NCBI RefSeq assembly: GCF_000721705.1
Contig: NZ_JOJL01000011.1
Coordinates: 62,001 to 126,000, forward strand
Source of the DNA: Actinoplanes subtropicus
GTDB lineage: Bacteria > Actinomycetota > Actinomycetes > Mycobacteriales > Micromonosporaceae
Direction of reading: 5' to 3'
DNA: 64,000 bases
Position 1 is the first letter of the stretch, and each line of letters begins with the position of its first letter. Under the pieces are notes generated by a model. It was not told the DNA's origin and ran no database searches. It saw nothing but the letters and a program-made list of their open reading frames with translations. Both the position numbers and the translations under genes were made by a program. Below, piece by piece: positions 32,284 to 42,267 of the stretch.

Positions 32284-34920
32284 TCAGGCCGCCACCGGCC
32301 GGTCCAGGTGGGCACGGGCGGCGGCGATCGCCAGGCGGGCGTGCTCCTTGCCGCCGACCTGGGCGACGAGCTGGGCTTTCGGGATCTCCAGGGCGTACGG
32401 CAGCCCGGGCGGCAGCGCGCCGAGAATCCCGTGGATGTCGATCCCGCCCTCGCCCGGGAACAGCCGCTCGAACCGGGCCGTGTGGATCAGTCCCTCGTTG
32501 GTGGCCGGCACCCCCGGCGGGGCGTCGCACACGTGCGCGAAGTGGAACCACTCGGCCGGCAACTGCCGCAGGTCGGCCACGCTCGATCCGGAGCGCGCGA
32601 AATGGAGCAGGTCGATCAGGATGCCGGCGTTCGGCCGGTCGGCGCCGCGCAGCACCCGGACGGCCGCGTTCAGGTCCGGCGTCTCGGTCCAGGACGGGAA
32701 CTCCAGGTCGACGGTGAGCCCGAGCGGCCGGGCCATCTCGCACAGTTGGGCGAACCGATCGGTTTTGCGCGCCCGGTCGGGATCGGGCAGCTGGGTGATG
32801 ACGTGCCGGGCGCCCAGTTCGGCGCCGGCCTCGAGGAAGCGCTGGAAGTCGCGGGGGTCGTCGTCCGGGCCGATCCGGGCGAGCTCGATGTCGAGCACCT
32901 CGATCCCGGTCGCGGCCAGCCGCACCTTGGTGGTCCGCATCAGGCCCGGATCGGTCGCGAGCGGGTAGTGCGGCTCCACCGGGGTGACCCGGGTCAGCCG
33001 CAGGCCCACGTACCGGTAGCCGGCCTCGGCCGCGGCGTCGACCAGTTCGGGCGGGGACAGGCTGAGCGCGGTCAGGTGTGCGAGCGAGAAGTCGTGGCGC
33101 TGGTCCGGGACGGAATGCCGCAGCCGGAGCAGCCGGCGCTCGCGGTGGGCCGCCATCCGGACGGGCGCGCCGGTCGGGCCGCCGTAGTCGGCGTACGCGT
33201 CGACGCGCTGCACCACGGCGAAGCAGACCCGGTGGCCGAGCATCTCGGTGTAGAAGTGCAGGTAGGCGCCGTGCTCGTCGCGATCGTAAAGGATCGAGTT
33301 GGCGCGGAGGGCGGCGAGCAGATCGGGCGGGAGCGCGAGCCGGGCGTCGAGGTCGGCGTAGTAGTTGTCCGGGATGGTCAGCAGCGGGGCGCCGAGCGCG
33401 CGCATCGCCTGAGCGCTCGCGATCGCGTCGGCGGTGCCGAACGCGACCTGCTGCGGGTCGGGGACCACCGGCGCCCAGTCGCCGCGGCGCATCGGCGCGG
33501 TGTTGAGCGTGATCCGTACGCGATGGCCGGGGTCGCTCGCCGCCCGGCTGCGGATCGGCCCGAACGGCGCCGCGATCTCGGCGGTCTCGCCGGCGCCCAG
33601 GCCGAGCACGGCCCGGTAGAAGAGCGTCGCCTCGTCGAAGTCGTCCACCGAATCGGTCAGCGAGACGTGGTCGGTCCCGCCGATCAGATCACCGCCGGGA
33701 GCGCCGACCGGTTCGAAGTCGCGCAGCCAGGCCTCGTTGCTCACCAGGAAGACCGAGGTGCCGTCCGGCGCCGCGATCGACGCCAGATCGGCCTCGCCGG
33801 GCTGCCGCAGGCGGGGGAGCACCGGCGCGAGCAGCCGCTCGGCCCGATCGATCGACCGGGCCGGATCGGCGGTCCCCACCGCCAGCGCCACGATCGTCGC
33901 CGTCCCGGGCGCGACACCCCGGGCCGCGGCGAAGTTCAGCAGCACCCGCGCCCGCCCTTGCTGCCACAGCTGGACCGGCTTCGAGCGATGCTGACCGGCG
34001 TGCGCGAAGCCGAGCGCGGCGAGCGCCCGCGCCACCTCCGGCCCGGAGACCGGGTCGACCGCCAATTCGGTGAAGACGATGCCCGACAGCTCCGGCGCGG
34101 CCGGGAGCACACCCTCCCGCAGCGCCAGCAGCGATCGCATCCCGTTGATCGCCGCGTGCCGGGGATCCGACTGCCGGTACACGTCGTTGGACGCCTCGAG
34201 CGAGAGCGGCCCATCGTAGCCGGTGCTGAGCACCCGGCCGAGGAACCCGGCGACGTCGAACGAACCCAGCCCGGGAAGGAGCCGGTGATGCCGGCTGCGC
34301 TCGGCCACGTCCATGGTCGGCCGCGGCGAGTCGGCCAGTTGCAGATGGAAGATCTTCGAGCCGGGGATGACCCGGATCCCGGCCGGATCGTCGCCGCGGG
34401 AGAGCACATGGAAGCTGTCCAGGCACAGGCCGAGCGCGGGGTGGGCGGCCCGGCGCACGATCCGCCAGGCGTGCGCATAAGTGTTCACGAAGCGACCCCA
34501 CGCGAGGGCTTCGTACGCGATCCGTAGCCCGCGCGCCTCGGCCCGGGCCGCCAGGGCGTGCAACTGCTCGGCGGCCAGGTCGTCGTCGTCCACCGCGTCG
34601 GCCGAGGTCGACGAACAGACCACGACCGTTCCGGCGCCGATCCGCTCCAGCACGTCGAAGGTGCGCTCGGCCCGGCGCAGATTAGCCGCGAAGGTGTCCG
34701 GCGGGACCGCCTCGAAGTCCGGGAACGGCTGGTACGCGTCGACCGTGAGCCCCCGCCGCGCGCACTCCTCCCGGATCCGTCCCGGCGACCAGGACGAGGT
34801 GACCAGGTCGCTCTCGGCCAGCTCGACCCCGTGGAACCGGGCCGCCGCGACGGCGGCCAGCTTGTCCTCGAGGGTCCCGGACAGGCAGTCGGTGGCGATC
34901 GACATCCGGTGATCGGCCAT
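32284..34920 (-). CDS. Three-domain protein: 3-dehydroshikimate dehydratase, degenerate HPPD-like domain, second TIM-barrel isomerase
   Basis: The protein has 878 residues; ATG 34920 follows GGGAGGGG. Domain 1 (about 1-275) is a QuiC/AsbF-type TIM barrel with metal ligands visible in IAYEALAWG (Glu), LCLDSFHVLSRGDDP (Asp and His) and LSLEASND (Glu); the family converts 3-dehydroshikimate to protocatechuate. Domain 2 (about 277-595) is the HPPD/VOC-like module found in QsuB/QuiC1 fusions. It keeps GTDHVSL, but the second ligand His is Gln (DPQQVAFGT) and the Glu ligand is Ala (CFAVVQR), so metal binding is probably lost. Domain 3 (about 605-878) is another xylose-isomerase-like barrel with candidate ligands in VDLEFPSW, ILIDLLHFARSG, FHFAHVCD and YALEIPK. 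The three-part fusion is unusual. A start for a separate third protein is not evident. Confidence 0.82.
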   Translation of the reverse strand: MADHRMSIATDCLSGTLEDKLAAVAAARFHGVELAESDLVTSSWSPGRIREECARRGLTVDAYQPFPDFEAVPPDTFAANLRRAERTFDVLERIGAGTVVVCSSTSADAVDDDDLAAEQLHALAARAEARGLRIAYEALAWGRFVNTYAHAWRIVRRAAHPALGLCLDSFHVLSRGDDPAGIRVIPGSKIFHLQLADSPRPTMDVAERSRHHRLLPGLGSFDVAGFLGRVLSTGYDGPLSLEASNDVYRQSDPRHAAINGMRSLLALREGVLPAAPELSGIVFTELAVDPVSGPEVARALAALGFAHAGQHRSKPVQLWQQGRARVLLNFAAARGVAPGTATIVALAVGTADPARSIDRAERLLAPVLPRLRQPGEADLASIAAPDGTSVFLVSNEAWLRDFEPVGAPGGDLIGGTDHVSLTDSVDDFDEATLFYRAVLGLGAGETAEIAAPFGPIRSRAASDPGHRVRITLNTAPMRRGDWAPVVPDPQQVAFGTADAIASAQAMRALGAPLLTIPDNYYADLDARLALPPDLLAALRANSILYDRDEHGAYLHFYTEMLGHRVCFAVVQRVDAYADYGGPTGAPVRMAAHRERRLLRLRHSVPDQRHDFSLAHLTALSLSPPELVDAAAEAGYRYVGLRLTRVTPVEPHYPLATDPGLMRTTKVRLAATGIEVLDIELARIGPDDDPRDFQRFLEAGAELGARHVITQLPDPDRARKTDRFAQLCEMARPLGLTVDLEFPSWTETPDLNAAVRVLRGADRPNAGILIDLLHFARSGSSVADLRQLPAEWFHFAHVCDAPPGVPATNEGLIHTARFERLFPGEGGIDIHGILGALPPGLPYALEIPKAQLVAQVGGKEHARLAIAAARAHLDRPVAA

Positions 34921-34940
34921 GGCCGTCCCCTCCCGGCGAG

Positions 34941-34960
34941 TGAACGTACTGGTTAGTTCA
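34941..34960. promoter_or_regulatory. Inverted repeat upstream of the dehydroshikimate dehydratase fusion
   Basis: TGAAC and GTTCA arms separated by 10 bases (34941-34960), 20 bp upstream of the ATG. It is a likely operator for an unknown regulator of quinate/shikimate or protocatechuate use. Confidence 0.5.
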
Positions 34961-35311
34961 TTGAGGATAGCTCCTGGTCCGCCTCGCGGTCCAGCGGTAC
35001 CGCTCAGTGGGCCTGTGATCGGTCCCCGAGAATGGATCGGCCGACGTATTCGAACGCCTTTGTTCGGCAATGTCGAACGGCGGCCTTCGCCCTGACCGTG
35101 TTTTTCGAGAATTGTCAAAATGATCAAAGAGGAATGGTACGCGCGAGTAACTTCCGCGAATCCGGAGTCGCCCGCCTCCGTCTATACCGGACCGTTTTGC
35201 ATGCATCAAGGATCCGCCGAGATCACCCAAGTCAGCATGATCCGTGCCCTAAGTGGACAAAGGTTGCTCTTCCCGTGCGAAGGTGATCACGTGAAGAATG
35301 TTAACGAGTGA

Positions 35312-35325
35312 TGACATCGATGTCC
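35312..35325. promoter_or_regulatory. TGACATCGATGTCC palindrome
   Basis: Near-palindrome related to the two GH92 sites (differs at two positions). It lies 214 bp upstream of the deacetylase start, so it could serve either the exopolysaccharide operon or nothing. Confidence 0.4.
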
Positions 35326-35538
35326 GTGAACTCGCTTGTCAGGTGGATATTTCCGTGGCGTAACACGGCGCGATCGGGGTAACGAGCCGGTCAGCTATCA
35401 CCATCGTCAATGCGTGTCAATCAATCCGGGCGTCCGGCAGAGGACTTCATTGCGGGACGGCAGGGAACCTTAAGTTTCTCTTAGACTCGCCGTCGGCCCG
35501 CTCCCCGAATGGACTCGCATCTGCCAGGAGGCGCCCTG

Positions 35539-37659
35539 ATGGCCCTGGTTCGTCCCGCGTACCGCCGAGCGCTGCGCACCCTCCTCGCGACACTGGCCGC
35601 CGGCGCTCTCGTCGCCGCGATGCCGGCCCCCGCGAACGCCCAGCCCCCCTCGCACCCCGGCGCCGCGCCGCAGGTGGCCGGCTACGGCCAGGTCGCGCCG
35701 CCCAAGGTGACGCGGCCCGCCCCGCTGCCGCGGCGCACCGGCTCGGTTGCCGTCACGCGTACCGCCGCCAAGAGTCTCGCCGCGGCCGGCGCCACCGATC
35801 GTGTCGCGCTGCGCGCGCTGGTCGTCGCCACCGACAGCAACGACTTCGGCGTGCCCACGCTGACCGCGACCCTCGACCGGCTCGGCGTCGCCTACGACGT
35901 GCTGTACGACGCCACCACGACGGTCACCACCGACACCCTCGTGCGCTCCGACGGTGTCGGCCGGTACAACGCGATCCTGCTGACCAACAGCATGCAGCTG
36001 TACGCCTCGGGCGGCAGCTACCTCACCGGCCTGGACAGCTCGGAGTGGAACATTCTCTGGGCCTACGAGCGGAACTACGGCGTGCGCCAGGCCGCGCTCT
36101 ACACCAGCTACGGCACCTGGCCGGAGGATTACTGCCTGCAGTCGGCGGGCGAGACCTCGGTCGGCGACACCCCGCTCAACGTCTCGCTCACGCCGGCCGG
36201 CGCCGGGGTCTTCGACTATCTCCAGCCGACCGCCACGATCCCCGTGCAGCAGTCGTACGTCTATCGGACCAGCATCGTCGCGGGCTGCTCGGCCGACGCC
36301 ACGCTCACCGACGGCACCAATGTGCTCGGTGTGCGCACCACCTCCACCGACGGGCGGGAGCGGCTCGCGCTCACGTTCACGTCCAACCAGTACCTGCTGC
36401 AGTCCGACCTGCTCGTGCCCGGTCTCATCCGGTGGGCGACCAAGGGCCTCTACCTGGGTGAGCAGCGGCACTACCTGAACGTCGACATCGACGACTGGTT
36501 CAACACGTCCGATCACTACTACCCGGACGGCCACGTCGAGTACACCCCGGGCTGGCAGGTCACCGCGCACGACATGGTGAACCTGGACAACCAGCAGATC
36601 GCTTTGCGCACCCAGTACCCGCAGGCGGCCCCGTTCGAGTACAACCTCGCCTACAACGGCGCCGACATCGACCCGTTCGCCGGCAACCAGTGCAGCCCGG
36701 ACGGCGACGCCACCCAGCTCACCGCGACCACGAAGTGCCTCGAGACGCACTTCCGGTGGCTGAACCACACGCTCAACCATCCCGAGCTCAACGCGACCGA
36801 CTACGCGACGACGTACGCCGAGATCAACAACAACCGCACCGCGGGCAAGGCGATCGGCCTGACCCCGCCGGACGACGTGCTGAAGACCCCGGAGTACTCC
36901 GGCCTCGGCGTCTACACCCAGGACCCCAACTGCGACACCTGCGTGCCCGTAGACCACGGTCTGACCGGCTCCAACCCCAACCTGCTGCAGGCCGCGAAGG
37001 ACCTGAACATCAGGTACCTGCACGGCAACATGTCGTTCGCCAGCCACGTGCCGGCGCACTACAACGCCAACATCGTGCACCCGATGGAGCCGAGCATCTC
37101 GGTGGTCCCGGACTGGCCGACGAACATCGCCTATTTCGTCACCACGCCCGACGAGGAAACCGCTTTCTACAACTCCTTCTACGGACCGAACGGCAAGTTC
37201 CCGTACTGGCCGACCGATCGCACGTACGACCAGATCGTGGCGTACGAGGGCGGCATCGGGCTGCAGCACGTGGTCGAGGGATCGATCAACACAAACACCT
37301 TCCACATCGCCAACACCAACGACTACGGCTCCGGCCGGACGCTGGTCGGCGACTGGGTGCAGAACATCGTGAGCCGGTACGCGTCGTACTACACGACGCC
37401 GCTGCTCAACCTCGACTGGTCCACGCTGGCCGGGTACACGGCGGAGCGGGACGCGCACTTCGCCCAGCTCGGCGCGGGCGTCGACCCGGTCTACGACCGG
37501 TCGGCGGGCACGGTCACGGTGACCTCGCCGCTGGCCGGGACGGTCGAGATCACCGGGGTGCAGGGTGCCTCGTCGCGCACGTACGGCAGTGACGTCACGA
37601 CACCGGTGGCCCTCGGCGCGAACACGGCCGTGACGCTCGCCGCCGTGCCGCGAGCCTGA
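35539..37659 (+). CDS. Secreted Agd3-like (CE18) exopolysaccharide deacetylase
   Basis: The protein has 706 residues. ATG 35539 is chosen because AGGAGG (35526-35532) precedes it; an ATG at 35509 has no ribosome site. The signal peptide ends near ANA-QP (residue 36). A large N-terminal part is followed by a NodB-like barrel with YLNVDIDDWF (DD motif, near residue 320) and WLNHTLNHPE (HxxxH-type zinc motif, near 415). This pattern matches Agd3, the N-acetylgalactosamine deacetylase of galactosaminogalactan in Aspergillus, and its bacterial relatives. It would partly deacetylate a GalNAc-type polymer outside the cell. It is the first gene of the operon and is followed by a PelF-type transferase 13 bp downstream, which supports the assignment. 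Confidence 0.8.
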   Translation: MALVRPAYRRALRTLLATLAAGALVAAMPAPANAQPPSHPGAAPQVAGYGQVAPPKVTRPAPLPRRTGSVAVTRTAAKSLAAAGATDRVALRALVVATDSNDFGVPTLTATLDRLGVAYDVLYDATTTVTTDTLVRSDGVGRYNAILLTNSMQLYASGGSYLTGLDSSEWNILWAYERNYGVRQAALYTSYGTWPEDYCLQSAGETSVGDTPLNVSLTPAGAGVFDYLQPTATIPVQQSYVYRTSIVAGCSADATLTDGTNVLGVRTTSTDGRERLALTFTSNQYLLQSDLLVPGLIRWATKGLYLGEQRHYLNVDIDDWFNTSDHYYPDGHVEYTPGWQVTAHDMVNLDNQQIALRTQYPQAAPFEYNLAYNGADIDPFAGNQCSPDGDATQLTATTKCLETHFRWLNHTLNHPELNATDYATTYAEINNNRTAGKAIGLTPPDDVLKTPEYSGLGVYTQDPNCDTCVPVDHGLTGSNPNLLQAAKDLNIRYLHGNMSFASHVPAHYNANIVHPMEPSISVVPDWPTNIAYFVTTPDEETAFYNSFYGPNGKFPYWPTDRTYDQIVAYEGGIGLQHVVEGSINTNTFHIANTNDYGSGRTLVGDWVQNIVSRYASYYTTPLLNLDWSTLAGYTAERDAHFAQLGAGVDPVYDRSAGTVTVTSPLAGTVEITGVQGASSRTYGSDVTTPVALGANTAVTLAAVPRA

Positions 37660-37672
37660 GCCGGCGGGCCTC

Positions 37673-39187
37673 GTGCGCGTCGCGTTGGTGTCGGAGGGGA
37701 CCTACCCGTACGCGATGGGCGGTGTGAGCATCTGGTGCGAGCAGCTCATCCGCGGCATCCCGGACTACCGCTGGGAAGTCGTGGCGCTGACCGTCGACGG
37801 GACCGAGAAGGCGGTCTTCGCCGCACCGGACAATCTCGATCGCGTTCATTCCATCCCGCTGTGGGGCGGCCGGGGCACCGGCCGTCCCACCGCGGGCGGG
37901 ACGCGGCCGGGCGCGGCGTTCCGGGAGTCCTACGAGGTGTTCCTCCGCGCGCTCGTCACGCCGCTCGAGGCCACCGGCAGCGACCAGGCCGCGGCCAGCC
38001 GCAGCCTCTTCCTGCTCGCGCTGCGCGGGCTCTACGAGTACGCGGCCACGGGCGGCGACCTGAGCGCCGCGCTGCTGTCCAACGACGCCGTCGGGATGAC
38101 CCTCGACGCGTGGCGCGAGCTGCGCGTCGAGGAGACCGGCCCGGCGCCGACCGTGGCCGACGCGATCGAGGCGGCCTGGCTCATCGAGCACATGCTGCGG
38201 CCGCTGAGCGCCCCGGTGGTCGAGGCCGACATCGTGCACTGCTCGATGAACGGACTGTCCACCCTGCCCGCGATGACCGCCAAGTGGCGGCACGGTACCC
38301 CGCTGGTGATGAGCGAGCACGGCATCTACCTGCGCGAGCGGTACATCGCCTACCTGCACGAGGACGCGTCGCACGCGGTCCGGGTCCTCGCGTTGAGCTT
38401 CTTCCGCTCGCTGGCCGGCGCGGCGTACCTGATCACGGATGTGCTCGCGCCGCACTCCGCGTACAACCGCCGCTGGCAGTTGCACAACGGGGCCGACCCG
38501 GAACGCATGTGGACGATGTACAACGGGGTGGAGCCGGCCGAGTTCCCGCGGGCCGTCGCCGAGCCGGAGGCGCCGACCATCGCGTTCATGGGCCGGATCG
38601 ACCCGCTCAAGGACCTGCACACGCTCATCCGCGCGTTCGCTCTGGTCCGCGAGCAGATCCCGGCCGCGCGGCTGCGGATCTTCGGCGGCACCCCGGCGGT
38701 CAACCGGATCTACCACGAGTCGTGCGAGCGGCTGATCGGCGAGCTCGGTCTCGGCGGGGCGGCGGTGCTCGAGGGCCGGATCGGCAACGCCGTGGACGCC
38801 TACCACGCGGGCAGCATCGTGGCGCTGACCAGCATCTCCGAGGGATTCCCGTACACCGTGGTCGAGGCCATGGCGTGCGGTCGGCCCACGGTCTGCACCA
38901 ACGTCGGCGGGGTCGCCGAGGCGGTCGGCGACACCGGCATCGTCGTCGCGCCGCGCGACCACGCCGCGGTGGCCGAGGCGTGCGTGCGGCTGCTCCGCGA
39001 CGACGAGCTGCGGCACCGCCTCGGCGCCGCGGCGCACGCCCGGGTCATCGAGCACTTCACCCTCAGCCAGTCGCTGCAGATGTACCGCAACGTCTACGAG
39101 GGACTGGCCGCGCCGCTGCCGGGCGCCGAGCCGCCACGCGTCCTGCGGCCCGCCGTGCCGGTCGACCTCCGGGGCGGCGCGCGATGA
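37673..39187 (+). CDS. pelF: PelF-type glycosyltransferase (DUF3492 + GT4)
   Basis: The protein has 504 residues; GTG 37673. The N-terminal SEGTYPYAMGGVSIWCEQLI and EHGIYLRERYIAYL are diagnostic of PelF (DUF3492). The GT4 C-terminal half shows FMGRIDPLKDLHTLIRAFAL, EGRIGNAVDAYHAGSIVALT and the E-x7-E motif SEGFPYTVVEAMACGRPTV. PelF polymerises UDP-GalNAc-type donors in the cytosol for Pel polysaccharide. Its stop overlaps the next start (ATGA), so the membrane protein is co-translated. Confidence 0.85.
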   Translation: MRVALVSEGTYPYAMGGVSIWCEQLIRGIPDYRWEVVALTVDGTEKAVFAAPDNLDRVHSIPLWGGRGTGRPTAGGTRPGAAFRESYEVFLRALVTPLEATGSDQAAASRSLFLLALRGLYEYAATGGDLSAALLSNDAVGMTLDAWRELRVEETGPAPTVADAIEAAWLIEHMLRPLSAPVVEADIVHCSMNGLSTLPAMTAKWRHGTPLVMSEHGIYLRERYIAYLHEDASHAVRVLALSFFRSLAGAAYLITDVLAPHSAYNRRWQLHNGADPERMWTMYNGVEPAEFPRAVAEPEAPTIAFMGRIDPLKDLHTLIRAFALVREQIPAARLRIFGGTPAVNRIYHESCERLIGELGLGGAAVLEGRIGNAVDAYHAGSIVALTSISEGFPYTVVEAMACGRPTVCTNVGGVAEAVGDTGIVVAPRDHAAVAEACVRLLRDDELRHRLGAAAHARVIEHFTLSQSLQMYRNVYEGLAAPLPGAEPPRVLRPAVPVDLRGGAR

Positions 39188-40635
39188 CGATCGACGAGCT
39201 GAAATCCGTCGAGGAGACCGCGCCGCCGCAGCACACCGTCGTGCTGCCGCGGGTCTCGACCGATCCGCTCGACGAACTGGTCGACCGGGTCCGGCCGGCG
39301 CTGGCCCGGGCGGTCGACGCCCTGCAGGTCGCCGCGGCGCTGGAGGCGGATGGCTGCACCGATCGGGTGGCCCGCGTCGAGTACGGATTCCCGGACGTGT
39401 TCGCCCTCGCCGCCGAGGTGTTCCGCCGGCTCGGCCCGCCCGCCGAGGCGACGGCCGAGCCGGCCGGGGCGGCGCACGGGTGGCGCGCCGCGCTGCGGTT
39501 GCTCGCGCACGGGCCGCTCTACGCCCTGCCGGCCGCCGTCTTCCCGGCCGTGCTCGCGGTGCTCGACCAGCGCGCGGTGATCCCGGCGCTGGTCGTGGCG
39601 GGCGTGTTCGGCTGGACGGCGGCCGGCTCGGTGGCGTTCGCCGCGTACCGCCTGCTCGGTTCGTACCGGCCGGGTGCGGCCGCCCGCCTGCTGCGCGTCA
39701 CCCTGCTCGCCGCGCCGGCGGCCGGCGCGCTGGCCGGGCTCGCGGTGGCCGGCCTGGCCGGCGGCGGCTGGGGGCTGGTCCTGCTCTGCGCGTGCCAGCT
39801 CGCCTACCAATTGGCCGGCACGGTGCTGATGTTCTACCGCCGCGAGGCGCTCCAGGCAGCGGCGATGGCGCCCGCGGTCCTGGCCGGGCTGGCGTATCTG
39901 GCGGCCGGCCCGGCGATGCGCCCGGCCGCGCTGGTCACCGCGGCCGCCGGCCTGGCCGCGGCGTTCGCGTTCGCTCTTCTGGCCACCCGCGGCCACGGCG
40001 AGAACGAGCGGCCGGCGCGCGCGGACCTGTCCGGACTGGCCGGCGTCACCTGGTACGGCCTCTGCTCGGCCGTCCTGCTGCTGCACGCCTCGGCGCCGTA
40101 CCTCAACTCGCGGCTGGACCTGGCGATCGCGGTGGCGCCGCTCATCCTCGCGATGGGCTTCGTCGAGTGGCGCGCCGAACGGTTCCAGGCCGAGGCCGTC
40201 GGGCTCACCCGCCGCAGCCACAGCCCGCGGGAGTTCGGCCACGGCATGTGGTGGCTGATCGGCAGGGAAACGCTTGCCTGCCTCGCCGTACCGGCCGCGC
40301 TCGGCCTCGTCCTGCTGGCCGGGCTGGACGCGGCGGGCCGGCTGACCGGACCGGGCGCCCTGATGGTCGCCGCGCACGTCGTGCTCGGCGGCGCCTACTA
40401 CTCCGCGTTCGTCCTGGCGGGCTTCGAGCGGTTCGGCTGGCTCTGCGCCTGCCTGCTCACCGCGATGGCGGCGCACGTCGGGATCGGCGCCTGGCTCGGC
40501 GCCGCGCCCCTGCTGGGCCGGACGTCCGCTCCGACGGCCGACACGGCGCTCTACCTCGGCAGCACCCTCGCGCTGCTGGGCCTGTTCCTGCTCGGCCTGC
40601 GCCCGATCCTCGGCCAGGTCCGGCACTACCGGTAG
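39184..40635 (+). CDS. Polytopic membrane protein, candidate PelG-like polysaccharide exporter
   Basis: The protein has 483 residues; ATG 39184 overlaps the pelF stop. About 100 N-terminal residues are soluble ([20 protein letters not shown] followed by [19 protein letters not shown]). The rest has roughly 11-12 hydrophobic segments rich in Ala, Leu and Gly. PelG, a MOP-like exporter that works with PelF, has 12 membrane segments and about 456 residues, so position and topology fit. I do not recognise PelG signature motifs with certainty. PelD- and PelE-like genes are absent, so this protein may also hold PelF at the membrane. Confidence 0.6.
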   Translation: MTIDELKSVEETAPPQHTVVLPRVSTDPLDELVDRVRPALARAVDALQVAAALEADGCTDRVARVEYGFPDVFALAAEVFRRLGPPAEATAEPAGAAHGWRAALRLLAHGPLYALPAAVFPAVLAVLDQRAVIPALVVAGVFGWTAAGSVAFAAYRLLGSYRPGAAARLLRVTLLAAPAAGALAGLAVAGLAGGGWGLVLLCACQLAYQLAGTVLMFYRREALQAAAMAPAVLAGLAYLAAGPAMRPAALVTAAAGLAAAFAFALLATRGHGENERPARADLSGLAGVTWYGLCSAVLLLHASAPYLNSRLDLAIAVAPLILAMGFVEWRAERFQAEAVGLTRRSHSPREFGHGMWWLIGRETLACLAVPAALGLVLLAGLDAAGRLTGPGALMVAAHVVLGGAYYSAFVLAGFERFGWLCACLLTAMAAHVGIGAWLGAAPLLGRTSAPTADTALYLGSTLALLGLFLLGLRPILGQVRHYR

Positions 40636-40663
40636 ATCACGACCTTGGGGAGGCAGATCTGCG

Positions 40664-41392
40664 ATGCAAGCGGTCATTCTCGCCGGCGGCAAGGGCGTAC
40701 GGCTGCGGCCGTACACGACCACACTGCCCAAGCCGCTCATGCCCATCGGTGACAAGCACGCGATCCTCGAGATCGTCCTGGACCAGCTCGCCGGCTGCGG
40801 GTTCACGTCGGTGGTCCTCGCGATCAACCATCTCGGCCCGCTCATCAAGGCCTTCGTCGGCGACGGATCGCGCTGGGGCCTGACCGTCGACTACATCGAG
40901 GAGGACCGGCCACTGTCGACGGTGGGCCCACTCTTCGCGCTGAAGGAGAAGCTGCCCGACGAGTTCCTGGTGATGAACGGTGACGTGCTGACCGACCTGG
41001 ACTACGCCGACCTGCTGAACCAGCACACTCTCAGCGGGAGCGGACTGACCGTGGCGATCGCCGAGCGCACCCACCGGATCGAGTTCGGCGTGCTCGACGT
41101 GGAGGCGTCGCGTGTCGTCGGCTTCCGCGAGAAGCCCGACCTGCGCTATCAGGTGAGCATGGGCGTGTACGGGATGTCCCGGCGGACGCTGGCGCCGTAC
41201 CCGCCCGGCCGGTCGTTCGGCTTCGACCAGCTCGTGCTGGACCTGCTGGCCCGCGGCGAGAACCCGGCCACGTACCCGTTCGCGGGGTTCTGGCTCGACA
41301 TCGGCCGGCCCGAGGACTACGACGAGGCCAACCGCAGCTTCGAGGAGAACCGGGGGAAGCTGCTGCGGCAGCGGGAGGGCGAGCCGGTATGA
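40664..41392 (+). CDS. Sugar-1-phosphate nucleotidyltransferase
   Basis: The protein has 242 residues; ATG 40664 after GGGGAGG. The nucleotide-binding signature [20 protein letters not shown] lies at residues 8-27, the metal aspartate in [11 protein letters not shown], and substrate-binding [16 protein letters not shown] and [13 protein letters not shown] follow. It activates a hexose 1-phosphate with an NTP to make the NDP-sugar precursor. The class (UTP, dTTP or GTP user) cannot be decided by eye; it is the short catalytic form without the left-handed helix acetyltransferase domain. The 3' end overlaps the next gene by 4 bp. Confidence 0.85.
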   Translation: MQAVILAGGKGVRLRPYTTTLPKPLMPIGDKHAILEIVLDQLAGCGFTSVVLAINHLGPLIKAFVGDGSRWGLTVDYIEEDRPLSTVGPLFALKEKLPDEFLVMNGDVLTDLDYADLLNQHTLSGSGLTVAIAERTHRIEFGVLDVEASRVVGFREKPDLRYQVSMGVYGMSRRTLAPYPPGRSFGFDQLVLDLLARGENPATYPFAGFWLDIGRPEDYDEANRSFEENRGKLLRQREGEPV

Positions 41393-42267
41393 GGCGCGTC
41401 CTGCTGTTCGGGTCGTCCGGGTTCATCGGCGGCCGGGTGCGCGCGGCGCTGGCGGACATCGGCGAGGTGGTCTGCCCCGGCCGGGACCGGCACGACCTGG
41501 TCCACGGCGACGTCGCCGAGCTCACCGGGGTGATCGCCGAGGCGGCGCCGGATGCCGTGGTGTGCTGCGTGGGAGCGCTCACAGGCTGCGCCGAGGAACT
41601 GGTGCGGGCGAACACGATGGTGGCGGCGAGGCTGCTCGAGGCGGTGGCGGCGGCCGCGCCGTCGGCCCGCCTGGTCCGGCTCGGCTCGGCGGGGGAGTAC
41701 GGCGTCGTGCCGCACGGGCGGTCGGTGGCCGAGGACGATCGGACCGAGCCGGTGGGCGCCTATGGGGTGAGTCACCTGGCGGCCACCCGGCTGTTCGCGC
41801 TGGCCGGCGAGGTCGACGCGGTCGCCGTGCGGGTGTTCAATCCGATCGGCGCCGGTCAGCCGGCCGAGAACGTGCTCGGCCGGGCGGCGTTGCGGATCAG
41901 GGAAGCGCTTGCCATCGGGTCGGCGGAGATCACGCTGGGGCCGCTCGGCGCGTACCGGGATTTCGTCGACGTCCGGGACGTGGCCGCGCTCATCCGCGCG
42001 ATCGTGCTGGCGCCGGAGGTGCCCGGTCGCGTCTACAACGCCGGCAGCGGCCGGGCGGTGACCGTGCGCGAGGCGGTCGGGCTGCTCGCGGCCGAGGCGG
42101 GTTGGACGGGCAGGGTGCACGAGGCCGGTGCGGGTCCGCAGCGGTCGGCCGCGGTCGACTGGATCCGGGCCGACATCTCGCGCGCCGGCCGTGACCTGGG
42201 CTGGGCGCCCGCCCACGACCTGGCGGAGTCCATCAAGGACATCTGGGCCGCCGAAACCTCGAAATGA
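41389..42267 (+). CDS. NAD-dependent epimerase/dehydratase (extended SDR)
   Basis: The protein has 292 residues; ATG 41389. Rossmann motif [12 protein letters not shown]. The catalytic region is [12 protein letters not shown], then [13 protein letters not shown]: the tyrosine is kept, but the usual YxxxK lysine is replaced by histidine. [17 protein letters not shown] and [15 protein letters not shown] are typical of NDP-sugar epimerases/reductases. It modifies an NDP-sugar for the polymer. The K-to-H change suggests altered or reduced activity. Coupled on both sides by ATGA overlaps. Confidence 0.78.
   Translation: MRRVLLFGSSGFIGGRVRAALADIGEVVCPGRDRHDLVHGDVAELTGVIAEAAPDAVVCCVGALTGCAEELVRANTMVAARLLEAVAAAAPSARLVRLGSAGEYGVVPHGRSVAEDDRTEPVGAYGVSHLAATRLFALAGEVDAVAVRVFNPIGAGQPAENVLGRAALRIREALAIGSAEITLGPLGAYRDFVDVRDVAALIRAIVLAPEVPGRVYNAGSGRAVTVREAVGLLAAEAGWTGRVHEAGAGPQRSAAVDWIRADISRAGRDLGWAPAHDLAESIKDIWAAETSK

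Larger units (their letters stand above)
34921..35538. other. 618-bp intergenic region between divergent operons
   Basis: This is the longest gene-free stretch and is AT-richer than the rest. It holds the palindrome at 34941-34960, a TGACATCGATGTCC element at 35312-35325 that resembles the GH92 operators, and the CTTAAGTTTCTCTTAG stretch just before the exopolysaccharide operon. Short open frames here (for example 35032-35286) lack ribosome sites and actinomycete codon use. I see no RNA gene. The region presumably carries both divergent promoters. Confidence 0.6.

Noticed and set aside
32176..34527. A 783-codon plus-strand frame opposite the dehydroshikimate dehydratase fusion
   Set aside because: Antisense shadow; no start signal and Arg/Gly/Asp-rich translation.
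35032..35286. Short open frame in the 618-bp intergenic region
   Set aside because: No ribosome site, atypical codon use for this genome and no family resemblance.
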